The notes under the pieces were generated by a model. That model was not told the origin of the DNA. It did no database searches and saw only the letters and a list, made by a program, of their open reading frames with translations. Shown in pieces: positions 11,457-23,300 of a stretch of DNA of 64,000 nucleotides (within the stretch, counting starts at the first letter, position 1; each line of letters begins with the position of its first letter). The stretch covers positions 516,079 through 580,078 of the forward strand of contig MU119213.1 in assembly GCA_014904845.1 (NCBI GenBank). Reading direction: 5' to 3'. The translations under genes and the position numbers were made by a program. This DNA comes from Acephala macrosclerotiorum. Taxonomy: Eukaryota; Ascomycota; Leotiomycetes; Helotiales; Mollisiaceae.

Positions 11457-14400
11457 ATGTCGAACTTCCAGATGGGCGGGCAGATGATGCCGCAGATGGG
11501 ACAGCAGCAGCAGCAACGACCACCTCAGAATCCGAATAATGCTTCCGCTCAGATTCAGCAAATGATTTTTGCTACTCTCAATCAACAAACTGGGCCTCTC
11601 AGTGGCTGGCAATCTGGAGTACTGCCTAACGAGCGTATGGGCCTGATATTTAATATGTGAGTGGACATTAACTATTACATGAAGAAGACTTTATTGTGAT
11701 TCACTGGATTATGCGAAGAAGAGTGTATTATATTCTATGGTAGACTGACGTAACCATTCCAGAATCGGGAACCTTCGTCTTGCTAGTCAACACCAACCAA
11801 ATCCTCCTACATTACAGCGAATGATCGAAATTGGCATCAGATTTGAGAAGGAAATCTTCGAGAAGTCTCCAAATAAGGTATGAAAGTATGGAAGGAGGAC
11901 CCTGAAACATGGGCTAACAGTAATAGGAACAATATAAACACCAGGTGCAACTGAAGCTGGAGCAACTGTTAGAGAGACGGAATCAGAATCAGGCCAACAT
12001 GCAGCAGCAGATCCAACAACAGGCCCAAGCCCAAGCTCAAGCGCAGGCCCAGCAGGCGCAAGCTCAACAGATGATGATGAATCAACAAAATTCTATGCAG
12101 GGACAGGGACCAAGGCCTATGCCTCAGCAGGTAGCTCAGCAAGGGTTTTCACATCTCCAACATCAAATGCAGGCGTCTCCCATACCTGGTCAACAACCTC
12201 CGCAGGCACCGATGGGAATACCGAATCAAGGCCCCCAAAATATGGCCCAGAATCAACAGCAGCAGTTCGCAAACGCTATGCAACAGGGACAACCACAACA
12301 GAATGTCCCAGGGCGGATGCCGAACGGCCAAGACCAATTCACGCAGCAAGATAATGCTATAGTGGTGAATCTGACCAACAGGTTAGCGGCCAATGCCACA
12401 GAGGAGGAAAAGGCCAGTTTACGGATTTCACTTCAGCAACGGATGGATCCTCAGCAGTTTGCAAAGTACCAATCGCAGGGAATAGACCCGGTGTTGCTCT
12501 ACTTTCGAAATCAAGCTGTGAACAGGCTACGACAAGAGAAACAGATGCGCATGGCACAAGCCCAGCAGATGGGTCTCGGGCAAGCACCCCAGAATGCACC
12601 AGCGGCGCCGCCCATGCAGCAACAGAGGTCGATGAATCCGAGCCCATTGAATGGCCAGAATCAACCGCCTACTACCGTGGGAGGAAATCCAGATTTTGGT
12701 TCGTTTATGGGCAATATGGGTGATCTTGCAGCTCAACAACAGCAGCAGGGTGTGATGGCTCAAGCGGAAGGTCAGATGGTGGTTCCAGCAAGCGGTGGTG
12801 GCCCACGAAATGGGACACCACAGCCTGGTGTTATGCCCGGTCAAGCTATGCCGATGAATGATCAGAGGGGGCCTTCTAATCCTAACTCCAGTGCTCAGCA
12901 ACGGCAACATATGATAAACGCTCAGCAAATCCAACAACAGAGGATGCATCACGCCCAGCAACAGCAACAACAGCAGCAGCAACAGCAGCAATCCCAAGCT
13001 CAGGCTCGTCTGCAGGCGCAAGTAAAAGCGCAGCAGATTGCTCTTCAAGGGCAGCCAGGAGGTATGGGGCCTGGGCCAGTACCCCCACAGCCCAGTCCCG
13101 CCATGCCAACACTGAACGCACCTATAAGAACACCCTCTCAGCAAATGAATCAACCCGAAACCCCGCAAGTCAACGCCAATCCTCAGTTTGGAGGACCACT
13201 TGACCCTCGATTCATGCAGGCAAATCAGAGACAGCCAGGTCCTGGAAATGGCCTCAATCAAGCGGGACTCACGCAAGCGATGTTTTCTCAGATGGGTCCA
13301 GATGCACAGAAGACTTTGGCTCAAATGCCTCCGGAAAAGTTAAATGAAGTAGTGAGCAGATGGCACGAAACTAGACAGCAACAAATGAATGCGATGAATG
13401 CGAACGGCCCGGGTGGGAGACCTCAGATGCCCATGCAGGGTGGTGGTCAGGTTCGACCTGGTCAGCAAATGCCACCTGGGGGTCCTTTCAACCCTCAGAA
13501 TCCTACAGGCCAATTCATGGGTAGACCAGGCCAGCAACCACAAACGGCGATGGCTGGGATGAATCCGCAACAGCAGTTATTGTTGCAACAGCAGATGGCA
13601 GCTCTGCGGACACCGAATCCAATGCAGCAACGCACCCCTCAACAGCCTTTTCCCGTGGAGCAGCGGATTGCGATGCAGATGGATGGTGTTGAGGTTCCGG
13701 CGCCATATCACCAACATCCCAATATGCCACAAGGCATACCGCCAGACATGAAGAAATGGGGTCAACTAAAGCATTGGGCAGCACAGAATCCTAACCTTGG
13801 CCCGAATGGTCTTGAGAGCATCAAGCAATTGCAGAAGCATCATTACCAAAACATTGTCCGCAGTAGGCAACAGCAAAATGGTCAGCCGGGTATGATTCAA
13901 CCAGGAGCTCAGGGTCCTCCAGGAATACCTGGAGTTGCTCCTGGCATGGCTGCTCCTGTTGCTCCTATGGGTCAACCTCCGGTACAAATGCCTAACGGTA
14001 TGGCAATGGGTGCAAATGCTCCTCGACAACCGACCCAGCAGGAAATACAGAGCATTAGGAATCATCCAAGCGGGAAGATGGCTCAGGCAACTGATGATCA
14101 GATTCGTGCGGTATTCATGAGAAACCAGGCTGCTCAGCAGAATATGACGCCCCAACAACTACAGCAACGACAAGTGATGGCGGCCCAGATGAACCGTATG
14201 CAAGCACAACAGGCTAGCGCGCAAAAATCACAACAGCCCGGCCTCTCGAACCCGGCCGGTGTACCTCAGCAGAAACCGAATCAAACACCACAGCCGAAGC
14301 CCCAACCTGCTCCAGAACAGGCGTCGACCACGAATAATGCTAATGCTGCACGTGCTGCTAGACCTCAATCTAACAACGCTGCTCAAAACTCTTCTCCGGC

Positions 14401-16348
14401 TCAACCGCCTAAGAATTTGAAGCGTTCCAGTAGCAGCGATGATGTGGTTGAAGTACCAAATCCAAATACTCAACGACCACCGACGGCTGCTCATAGTACC
14501 CAGGAGCCAACCCAAACAAATCAACAGGGGCCTCCTAAGCTGACGCAACAGCAAATCGCGCAAATGAGTCCAGAGCAGCGGAAACAGTATGAAATGTACT
14601 TGCGGAAACAGCAGATGAGCCAACAACCAAACTCTCGGATGCAGTTGAACCCTGCCGATATGGAAAAGCTGAAGACCATAGAAAAGGAAGAGCAACAAAG
14701 GAATTCCGCACCCCTTCCTGATCTCCCTACGGAGGCAGGAGAAGTGTTGAAATTGCAGAACCTATTGCGTTCTCTCATTGGCGGTACGCAGAACGTCAAC
14801 AAGGTTATGGCAAGGTGGTATCAAGTCACACTTGATGAAGAGAGAGCGAGATCGTTTTTCCGTGCTGTAAGTCAATTTCTACTTATTCTTTAAATCTTTA
14901 CTGACACTTAATAGCGTTTCCGGCTTGCAAAGCAATTCCATGACGGTGAAGCGATGCAGCAGATGAAGAACACATATTCTATCACATTGAAAGAAGGGGA
15001 GCATATGAAAGCACTTTTGAATTCTATAGTACAGGATCTGAGTACTAAGTTCCCGAACATGAAGAAGCAAGAGGCACCCAAGACTCAGACGGCTCCTTCC
15101 ACACAGGCTGCCGCACAGCCTACTTCTCAAGCTGCACAAGCTCCAACACCTTTGAACGCTGCCAATCTACAGCAACAGCAACAACAGTTGAAAATGCATC
15201 AGAGATCGAACAGTCGCAGCTCCCACACGCCGGCAGCACCAACATCTGCACAGCCACCAATGGGATTCGGCGCGACATCACCTCACGGAGCTCCTTCATA
15301 CCTGAACAACAATACCCTCACACAAGAGAAGATGCATATCCCGGCTCGAAAGAAGCAGAAGCAGAATAGTACTCCTGTACCTGGTCAAGGCACTCCTGGT
15401 TCAAATGCCTCGCCCCAGGTCCCAAAGGCGGTGTCTCCAGAAATGAAGAGACAAGTTGAAGCGAAGTCTCAAACCAAGCCTTTCACATGTCCTCAGGCCG
15501 AGTGCGATCGAAGTACCGTTATCTTCGACAGCGAAGAGGCCTTGAAGGCGCATACTTCGGAGGAACACATCAAGCCATTGAGTGATCCAGTGAAGTTTGC
15601 TCAGGAGAACTTAGCTTCTGGGTTGGGTTTGGATTCTCAAGGCCATTCTAAGAAGCCGCCCGGCCAAGAACCAGGGCACTCATCGACTGCAGCTCCGACT
15701 GGCGCCAAGATGATGCCAAGCAACTCGAAGCAGGGGCACACCCCTAACATCAAGGAGAGCGCCTCTGCAGTTGGAACACCGATGAACCGTCAAGCATCGA
15801 TGAATCGTCAAGGCAGTTCAGCTGGTGGAAAGCCAAATACACAATCCAAGGACGCAGCCTCGAAAGCCCAGCCCACATCGAAAGACTCAACTAAGCAACC
15901 GGAAGTTCAACCTTCTACTGCTGTGGACCCCTGGGCTAATGCCACAATTGATCCTACCGAGCTCTACCAAGCTTTCCAGCCTTTCGAGGCTGGTGCTGGC
16001 GGTGCTATCTCTGACATGAATGTATATCGGTCAATAACACCGAACGACACTCCCGAGTCAAGCAAGGATGGCGTGTCTGAGCCGAACAGCGACATCTCCG
16101 AAGGCGTTGGCCTTGATATCAATCTGGACATATTTGATGACAAATGGATGCCATTTGGTCCTAGCGATGCCGATACTCTCTTCGACATGAACAACTTTAA
16201 CGTCAACGGCAATGAAGATGACCTGCTTATGTTCGATGATGACCAAATAGCTGTCAACTTTGGATCTTGGGATGACATGGTGGATGCTTCAGCTCTCGAC
16301 AAACCTTTTTCTTTTGACTCTAATCATTTCTCTATGAATACTGAATAG
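11457..16348 (+). CDS. MED15: Mediator complex subunit 15 (Gal11/MED15), KIX domain
   Basis: MED15 is a tail-module subunit that receives contacts from transcriptional activators. Exons are 11457-11656, 11763-11877, 11927-14866 and 14915-16348, giving 1,562 aa. The introns are standard (GTGAGT, GTATGA, GTAAGT donors). The N-terminus MSNFQMGGQMMPQMGQ leads into a KIX domain at roughly residues 27-120 (LSGWQSGVLPNERMGLIFN, IGNLRLASQHQPNPPTLQRM, IRFEKEIFEKSPNKEQY). Very long Gln/Pro/Met-rich tracts follow, including a pure poly-Q run coded at about 12957-12990. Near residue 1275-1305 there is a C2H2-like unit (FTCPQAECDRST...LKAHTSEEH). The C-terminus is acidic and conserved-looking (LDINLDIFDDKWMPFG). 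Joining the exons restores KIX continuity exactly, which supports the model. Confidence 0.93.
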
Positions 16349-17548
16349 GGCCCGTTTACTTAGATTTCAATGTTCTGCTTTTACTTTATCGATTTATTCA
16401 AGGCGTCAGTCAGTCCAGGCTTGGACTGGAAATCTGGAATGGAATGGATCTGGATCTGGAGGACTAGGAGAGATATACCACTTGTGAATTGGGAAAAGCA
16501 TGCCTGGCGTTTCGGAATCGTGAGGGATAATGTGCTTTAACCACCTGTCTGGGGATCGAATTGGGAAGCGCCGGCGTAGCGTTTGGTCACAGTAACAGAG
16601 CGCGAAACTGTGCATATGCGATTTTTCCAGTTTGTGAATGAATACTGTACGATTTGGCTTAGGTATATTTATCATGATTCAATGCGATATTTTCCGGCTC
16701 TTTGAGTCGAAGTTCAAGCACAATTACGTTTGATGCTGTCATGAAAGGCTCTCATGAGCTTTGATGCTGTTCAATGGTAAGGAATTGATCTTGTTCAATG
16801 TAATTGTCGCGCGTTAATAGTTAAGGCAGAAGCTCCGTCCTTTACATGCTCAACTCACAGCTAGAAATCCCGAAAGCTAGCATCTCGGTCTGTGGGGTAA
16901 TTCGGAGATCAGGAGAATTGAACAGCCTTGAATATTCTTGATGCTCTGAGGTAGGAGGACACTATTTCGATGCATATTCAGATGCCCGAGAGATATCTGA
17001 CAGGCAATGTGACGGTTTACGAAAGTAGAAGTAGCTAGTGTACGATTGTATTTCCCTACGTCCTCAAAGAAATTCCCTTCGCTAAGAACATCTGACCGCA
17101 ACTTCAACTGTCTTTCAGCACAATCGCCATCCCCCCCCCCCCCAACATTCTCAATCCTCGTCCACATCCTCCATCTTCGTCAGAACCTACATCCCACCCC
17201 ATATCCACTCTCGTCCTCAGCAATCTCGATTTTCTCAACAACTCGGGGCTTCCTCGACGGCTTCCATACCCTTCAAGCCACGTTCAGTTCTCCTTGGCAT
17301 CCTCGAATCAGTCTGCTCCCTCGTAAAGAAGAAGAAACATTATTGAATGCACGCTGAACCTCGCAAAAAGCACCTTCCACTCACATCAAGGTATGTTGAC
17401 AGGCTTGGCACAGTCCTTCAGTAAGCTTACCATCCTCTCTCGACTTTAGCCGGACCTCGAACCTCATCTCCAGAATCCTCATCCTCGATATCTTCCTCAA
17501 GATCGAGATTAGTAAGATACTAATTGCTTGACATAAGGCCCCAAAGAA
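16349..17548. other. Intergenic region, MED15 3' end to dehydrogenase 5' leader
   Basis: These 1.2 kb hold the MED15 3'-UTR and the leader of the next gene. A run of 14 C residues stands at about 17130-17143 in an otherwise pyrimidine-rich leader (17100-17350). No coding sequence or repeat family was recognised. Confidence 0.45.
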
Positions 17549-18525
17549 ATGCCAGGAACAATCCTCCTCACAGGTCCAAACGGTGGAATTGGCGTTGGTT
17601 TCGTCACCCAACTCCTCAAAAGTCCCTACGCAACCCCCCGTGAAGCTATCTACGCAGTCCGCGACCCCACAAAAGCTCTACCTTTGAAAGCTGCTCTTAA
17701 GAGCGCTCCTAAGGATCACAAATACCTGATCTTACCCGTTGACCTCGCATCTCTTTCTAGCACACGAGCTTTTGCTTCTGATGTCAACACTAGGATCGCT
17801 TCAGGATCTTTGCCACCTATCCAAGCTCTGATACTCAATGCCGGCGTTCAAGATGCTGTGAAAGAGTACTTCACTCATGATGGAATGGAGAGGACATTTC
17901 AAGTCAACTACCTCTCCATTTTCCTCTTGAAGCTCTTAGTCCTTCAAAGCATGGATAAACAACACGGAAGAATCATCTACATCGGCACCACATTCGCCGA
18001 TCCGGACTGGGGACTTAACAGCAAGGCTTACACATCAGAAGATCAAAAAAAGACGATCATAACTTCAGTAGACAACATGTCAAAAGGTATTGAGGAATTT
18101 CCGGATCTAAAAGAAGATGTTGAGAAGAGGGACCTGAGAAGATATGCATTGACTAAATTATTGCTTGGGGCTTGGATGTGACTATTTCTTCCTTTCCTTT
18201 CCTTTCCTACCCATCACGCCTATATTATGATTCACAACTAATTATGAATAAAAGGTACGAACCCCAACGCCATCTCAATGCCTCCCCTAGCCTCTCCGAC
18301 ATCTCAGTCCTAGGTGACGATCCCGGCTGGATAGGCGGCACGGACATAACTCGTAGCGGCACCCTCTTCGTCAATAAAGTTTTCACTATCGTTTGGTTTA
18401 TAGGGCATGTGAACTCAATCTTCAAGTCCAATCCTCTGATTCGTACGGTCGGGGAAAATGGAGATGATTTACTGAGAGTTTGTTCTGATGTGAAGGCGTT
18501 TGGGGAGTACCCGAAGGGGATGTAG
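17549..18525 (+). CDS. Short-chain dehydrogenase/reductase, atypical catalytic Ser position
   Basis: This is an NAD(P)-dependent oxidoreductase of the SDR superfamily, substrate unknown. Exons are 17549-18177 and 18255-18525, giving 299 aa. The cofactor glycine motif TGPNGGIG is at residues 8-15, ILNAGV is near 95, and the active-site pair YALTK is near 200. The strand that usually carries the catalytic Ser reads GRIIYIGTTF, so Thr (or nothing) replaces Ser. The intron (18178-18254) contains a CCTTT microsatellite and ends AAAAG. It is needed to join YALTKLLLGAWM to YEPQRHLN and restores an open frame to the stop. The fold assignment is secure and activity uncertain. The start is the first ATG and puts the Gly motif at the usual distance. 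Confidence 0.8.
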
Positions 18526-19069
18526 TAGGTGTTCTCCGGGTTCATTCTTCCTCATTCGGATTGTTTCGGGATGCGCGAGACATAGTCCACGTCCCAAAAT
18601 ATACTTCCTCCTCCCCATCCAGCCTTATTCCTCTTGAAACCCATCTTAAAGAAGTAATACTAACCCCGAGGTTTCCCGCAGTATCAATGGTTCCGTGTTG
18701 CGTCATACACCAAAGGAAGGGCAGGATGAGGTGATGCAGGGGAGATTGTGGAAGGAGAGTTTAGTGTGTACGGGCGTCAAGGAGGGTGATACGGGTTTGG
18801 AGAATTGGCAATGAAGGTCCTGGGAAAGAACGTTGCGGTTCTTGGGAAGGAGCTTCTAGGAATAGCAAATTGACAAGTCTTCTCGTGTCTGAGGAGCGTG
18901 AACAGATATCCTAGGCGACTTTTATGCCGCGTTGCTCCCTGGTCGAAGCAATCGGAAACGCACATCAAGGTTTTCACATCGCAAAGCTTCTTACATTTTC
19001 TAGTCTACGATATTTGGTATACCATGCTTCAATCATTCTCCAAGCTCCAAACCCACTCTTACTCTACGT
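18526..19069. other. Intergenic region between convergent genes
   Basis: These 544 bp lie between the dehydrogenase and the convergent small secreted-protein gene. Only short overlapping ORFs without family likeness were seen, and no repeat or RNA gene. Confidence 0.4.
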
Positions 19070-19567
19070 CTACCCCAATAGTATCCAACCGACAGCCACG
19101 CACATGCATACAAGAGCTAAGACTCCGAGTACGACTCCCGCAATCGCACCGCCTGCCATACCACGTTTCTGAATTTCCATACGTCTTCCCTTAGCAGGCA
19201 TAGTTTTGAACCTCTTAATCACCCTGTTGGTAGAGACAGGTGGCGGCGTAGGTTTGTATCTCTTAATCAAGGTGTTGGCGGGAGCCTGTGGCGATGTCGA
19301 CGCCTCAACTGAAATCGAACTTGAAAGAACATTGATGGCTGCTTTTGATTTCGCCTGAAGCTGAGCACCTGTGCCGGGCATGGATCTGAATTTCTTGGTC
19401 ACGCGGTTGGTGGGGACTGGTGGTCGGCTTTCGAATGAAATTGAACGCTGGAGAACGCTGATAGTTGAAGGTTCGTGTTGAGGAGACTCGGATTGTGTCT
19501 TCTGGATGGGTAGAGCCAGAACAGCTGCTATGTAGAAGCAGAGGATGAAAGTGGTGAGGAGTCTCAT
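19070..19567 (-). CDS. Small secreted/membrane-anchored protein with basic KR-containing repeats, unrecognised
   Basis: A single-exon gene encoding 165 aa. Residues 1-19 form a clear signal peptide (MRLLTTFILCFYIAAVLA). The C-terminal 25 residues are one hydrophobic helix (GAIAGVVLGVLALVCMCVA) ending at the stop, so the protein may be anchored by its tail. Between them three imperfect units recur: VPTNRVTKKFRSMP, APANTLIKRYKPTP and VSTNRVIKRFKTMP. The first two are preceded by VLQRSISFES and VLSSSISVEA, so the real period is about 45 residues. Each unit carries a dibasic KK/KR pair of the kind cut by Kex2-like proteases. No family was recognised. The start is the first ATG of the signal peptide. 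It could be an effector, a cell-surface protein or a processed-peptide precursor; the sequence alone does not decide. Confidence 0.6.
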   Translation of the reverse strand: MRLLTTFILCFYIAAVLALPIQKTQSESPQHEPSTISVLQRSISFESRPPVPTNRVTKKFRSMPGTGAQLQAKSKAAINVLSSSISVEASTSPQAPANTLIKRYKPTPPPVSTNRVIKRFKTMPAKGRRMEIQKRGMAGGAIAGVVLGVLALVCMCVAVGWILLG

Positions 19568-20399
19568 TGTTGGGTTGGATGGTGTTTTGATCTTGTTTGG
19601 TGAGGGACTTTGGTATGCTGGATTGGGTTTCAGACGATGTTTATTGTATGTTCTTGAACGAAGGATATTTTGGTGAAATAAAAGTCTCAAAGCTTTATAT
19701 CTGACAATCTGACCGGGTGATGATATTTCTTGTGAATGGCTTCCTTCGATGCTCTGTTGCGATTGGCATTTTGAAGCGTATCGGAGGAGTGATTCCCTCA
19801 CGTAGAGAAAGTGACGGTGAGTATGCACATGTTTTGAGGCAGATCTGTGAATTTCGACAGAGTTCTCCGTCTCCCAGCCGTATCTAGAATGTCTCAGGAT
19901 AGGTAGTAGGCTGAGCAATGCAAGACGGTTGCCACGTTCGATAGAGTATCGGCACAAACCCGCGATGCTGCGCCCCTTTTCCCTCGCTTAGCAACGCCTC
20001 CACAGCCGACCTTCAACTGAAATGATGGTGAACAGTGATCATCGGAATTTAATTCAACAGACTCAGGAAAAGAAAATATTTCGGGGGCGTACTGGGAGAC
20101 TTTCCGGTTCCTCACTGAGTCCCAGTTCCGTAAATAAACGATGAGAGCCGAAAGCATGCAGGTAAATGGACATAGAATTCTACCGCCATCTTATGCAACT
20201 ACGCTACGATCATGCCATCCATCCTAGTTTCACAACTATAAACTACAAGAAATCGTTCTTTGTTTCTGTCTTTTCGCCTCTCGGTCATAAAATGCACATC
20301 CTTACTCCCTACCCAACACCCATTCAGTTGAGTTACTTCCCCCAGCCAATTTTCAATTGAATTCATTTGCAATCCATATCCCTCATCATAAACACCGCC
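19568..20399. other. Intergenic region
   Basis: These 832 bp hold the promoter of the small secreted-protein gene and the 3' end of YTA7. No gene, repeat or RNA was recognised. The 20166-20360 plus-strand ORF has no protein-like features. Confidence 0.4.
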
Positions 20400-23300
20400 C
20401 TACGACTGTAGCTGCCTTCCCTCGGGCTGAGAAGCATTCAGCACTCTCTGCATCTCCTCAATATCGGTGATTGTCTCATTGAAGACCTGCACCAACGCAC
20501 TCGCAACCAGGTTCCGGTTATAGTCGCCTCTCATCTTCCACAGTGTCTCCATCAATTCTCGATTGATCTGTTCCAGCTGCTCAATTGAACATCCACTCGA
20601 GCCTTCAACTAGTCTCTTAAGCAAGTCATCAACAAAATAATCGTCAAGAATGAGATCTTTCTGCGATGAAGCTTGAGAAGATGTTGGCTCAACAGGAGAA
20701 TCATTAAGCAGATTCGCGAAACTAGGATGAGACCTAGACGTTGGCATCTTGGGACCAGCGCTGAATGGTGGCACTACGGGATTCTGGGAATTCTGGCTGT
20801 TCGAGCTGGGTGTTTGCGAAGGATAGCTCATCCCAAGATGTCCACGTGCTAGGGCATGAGCTTGAGAATGTGTCCATTCCTCACTACTAGTATCGTTCTG
20901 AGTATTGCGCTGGGTGTCTGGCAGTTGAGAGTCGCCACCTCGCTCCACAGGACTTGAAGAGTTCTGATTGCTGACGCCGTTGGTAGCTTGGGTGCTCCAG
21001 CCTTCCGAGGTTTTCTTTCCGGACGTGGTGGTGGAGGCATAATTAACCATATCCTTCACTGGGGTGTTGTGAGAAATCTCTTGGAAGAATGACTTCTGCG
21101 ACAACTGTGTGTTGGGTCGTGTAGCTGATGGACCGCTAGCCACGCTGGGATGATGTGGAGGTTGCATGCGTTGCGATACGTTGCCATCATCAGTTCCTCC
21201 CATTTGGATATCATCTCCTGCTCGAGAAGGCACTGATGTCCCATTGCTGTGGCCATGAACCTCGTCGGCGGAGAAGCCGTTTGATAAGCCGCTAGGTGTG
21301 TGAACAAGTGGCGCTAGGGCTGGTGGTCGCCTTCCAGGGATAGCTTCTCCAAGCATGAGAGGACCTGACGACTGTGCATCGGAGCCTAATCCACCACTGG
21401 CTTCTGGGACGTCGGATCGTACAATGTTCTCAAAACCAAGTTCCTCGGCTTGACGTTTCTTGTATTTCTTTTCTCTCTCCTTTGTCCTCTGCAACTGTCG
21501 TAGATAGACATTCTCGCAATCAGCAAAGATTGGATTTGCCTCGATCCCAGCAATATCGACTTCAACATTAGTGAGGAGCTCGTTAGCTTTCAAGGTACGA
21601 TCCTTGTCGCCAATGTGCTTTGAGTCCTTGGCAAGAGAGCGAATGTCTGCGAGGAAGTCTTTTGCCCGGGCGTAATATCCGTTGGACAGACGTTCCTCAA
21701 TTGTGGTGGTGTCTAGGTTGTAAAAAAACTTTCCACTTGCTGTCTCGCGCAAACCTTGAACGCCATCCTTGTCCGTATCGATCTCAAATGGTCGGAATTG
21801 AGGGATATCTGGACGAACAAAGTTGGGATCAAGCTCATCCAAGAGATACTGAATCTGGATCTGCGGAATCACAGGCTGTCTGAACTTCTTGTACTTCCTA
21901 TGAATTTGATCCATGATTGGCTGGATTTGAACCTTGAGCAAATTCAGAAGTTGATGGTCTCTCTTCTTCTGTGCCTTGATCTCTTCTTTCGTGGGCTCCC
22001 TCACTGGTGGCGGGGGCGCGAGCTCCAAGACCTCAAGCTTGCGCTTCTTACGGTTTAGTGGCTCAGGGAAGTCCTTAGGGGCTTTCTTCACATACTCGAT
22101 GATGGTAGCGAAGAACTCCTTTCGATTTTGCTACTGAATGTTAGCTTGGGAATCTCACACAGCCTGGACAAGACTTGCCTTCGATGGACGGTTAATCATG
22201 AACCGATTGTTCCTTGAAAATCCAAACAAATCTCGAAGCATATCTTGGCTGACTTTGTCGGGAGGCATGTCCGTGATACCGAGTACCAGCACAGGGTCGG
22301 TAGGAGGAATTGCTCTCAGCAAGCCAAGGAATGTTGTTATCACAGCATCGCCGAGAGTGTGGTACCAGGTTTCAATGCCTGGAAGGTAGATGACGCTGGG
22401 TTTGTGTCGCTTCACTTCAGCAAATAATTGAACGATGGCAGCTTCAGGTGACTGTCCAAATTAGCAACTTCCAACAAGATCATATCGAGGAACTTTACCC
22501 TAGCAGAGTCACTATATATCGTAGGTAGATCAAAACTTTGGACGTGAAGGCCTTCGAAATGGTCCAAGATAGCACCACCAAGATAAGCTTGGCCCATACC
22601 TGGCTCTCCGCCAATGAGCAATCGTGGCCGGAAGACACGAGACTTTTCGAAATCCTGTTGTAGAGTCTCTCGGCCGAATCCATGGTCGTCGTCTTCGTAT
22701 TGTTCATACATTGCTTCTTGAAGAGCGGTGGTCTTCTTCTTGATGGGGATTAGCCCGTCCAAAATACCTTCAATCTTCTTAAGTTGGTCCCGAAGTAGTG
22801 GCTCAACAACCTTAGGAAGAGGCGCGGCACCCGAGGATGTCGATCGCTCTGACGAGGGGATCATCTTCTTGACTGAAAGCATGAAATCTTTGGCCGTGAC
22901 CCTGATCTTGTCGGCATCCACCTTAAGCTTGTCGTTTGAGGAGTAGATCTGAGGATAAGTCCGTTGGATCGCGTTCAAGGCTGCTTCCGTACACAGGGCG
23001 CGAAGATCAGCACCACCATAACCTTTGGTAATATGGGCGAGCGAATTCTTGAACGAGTCGTCGATGCCCCAGTCTTTCGTGTGAATGTTTAGGATAGATT
23101 TTCGGGCGTCCACGTCTGGCAGAGGGAAGTAGAACTCTCTGTCAAACCGGCCTGGACGTCGCAGCGCAGGGTCAATGTTATCTGGTCTGTTGGTGGCACC
23201 AATGACAATGACTTGTCCTCGACCGTCCATACCGTCCATCAGGGCAAGTAATGTAGAGACAATGGAAGCATGGATTTGCTCCTGCTTGCTCGAACGAACA

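Noticed and set aside
12527..13324. Long minus-strand ORFs opposite MED15
   Set aside because: They are mirror images of the CAG/CAA-rich coding repeats (Leu/Cys-rich products) and have no independent family signal.
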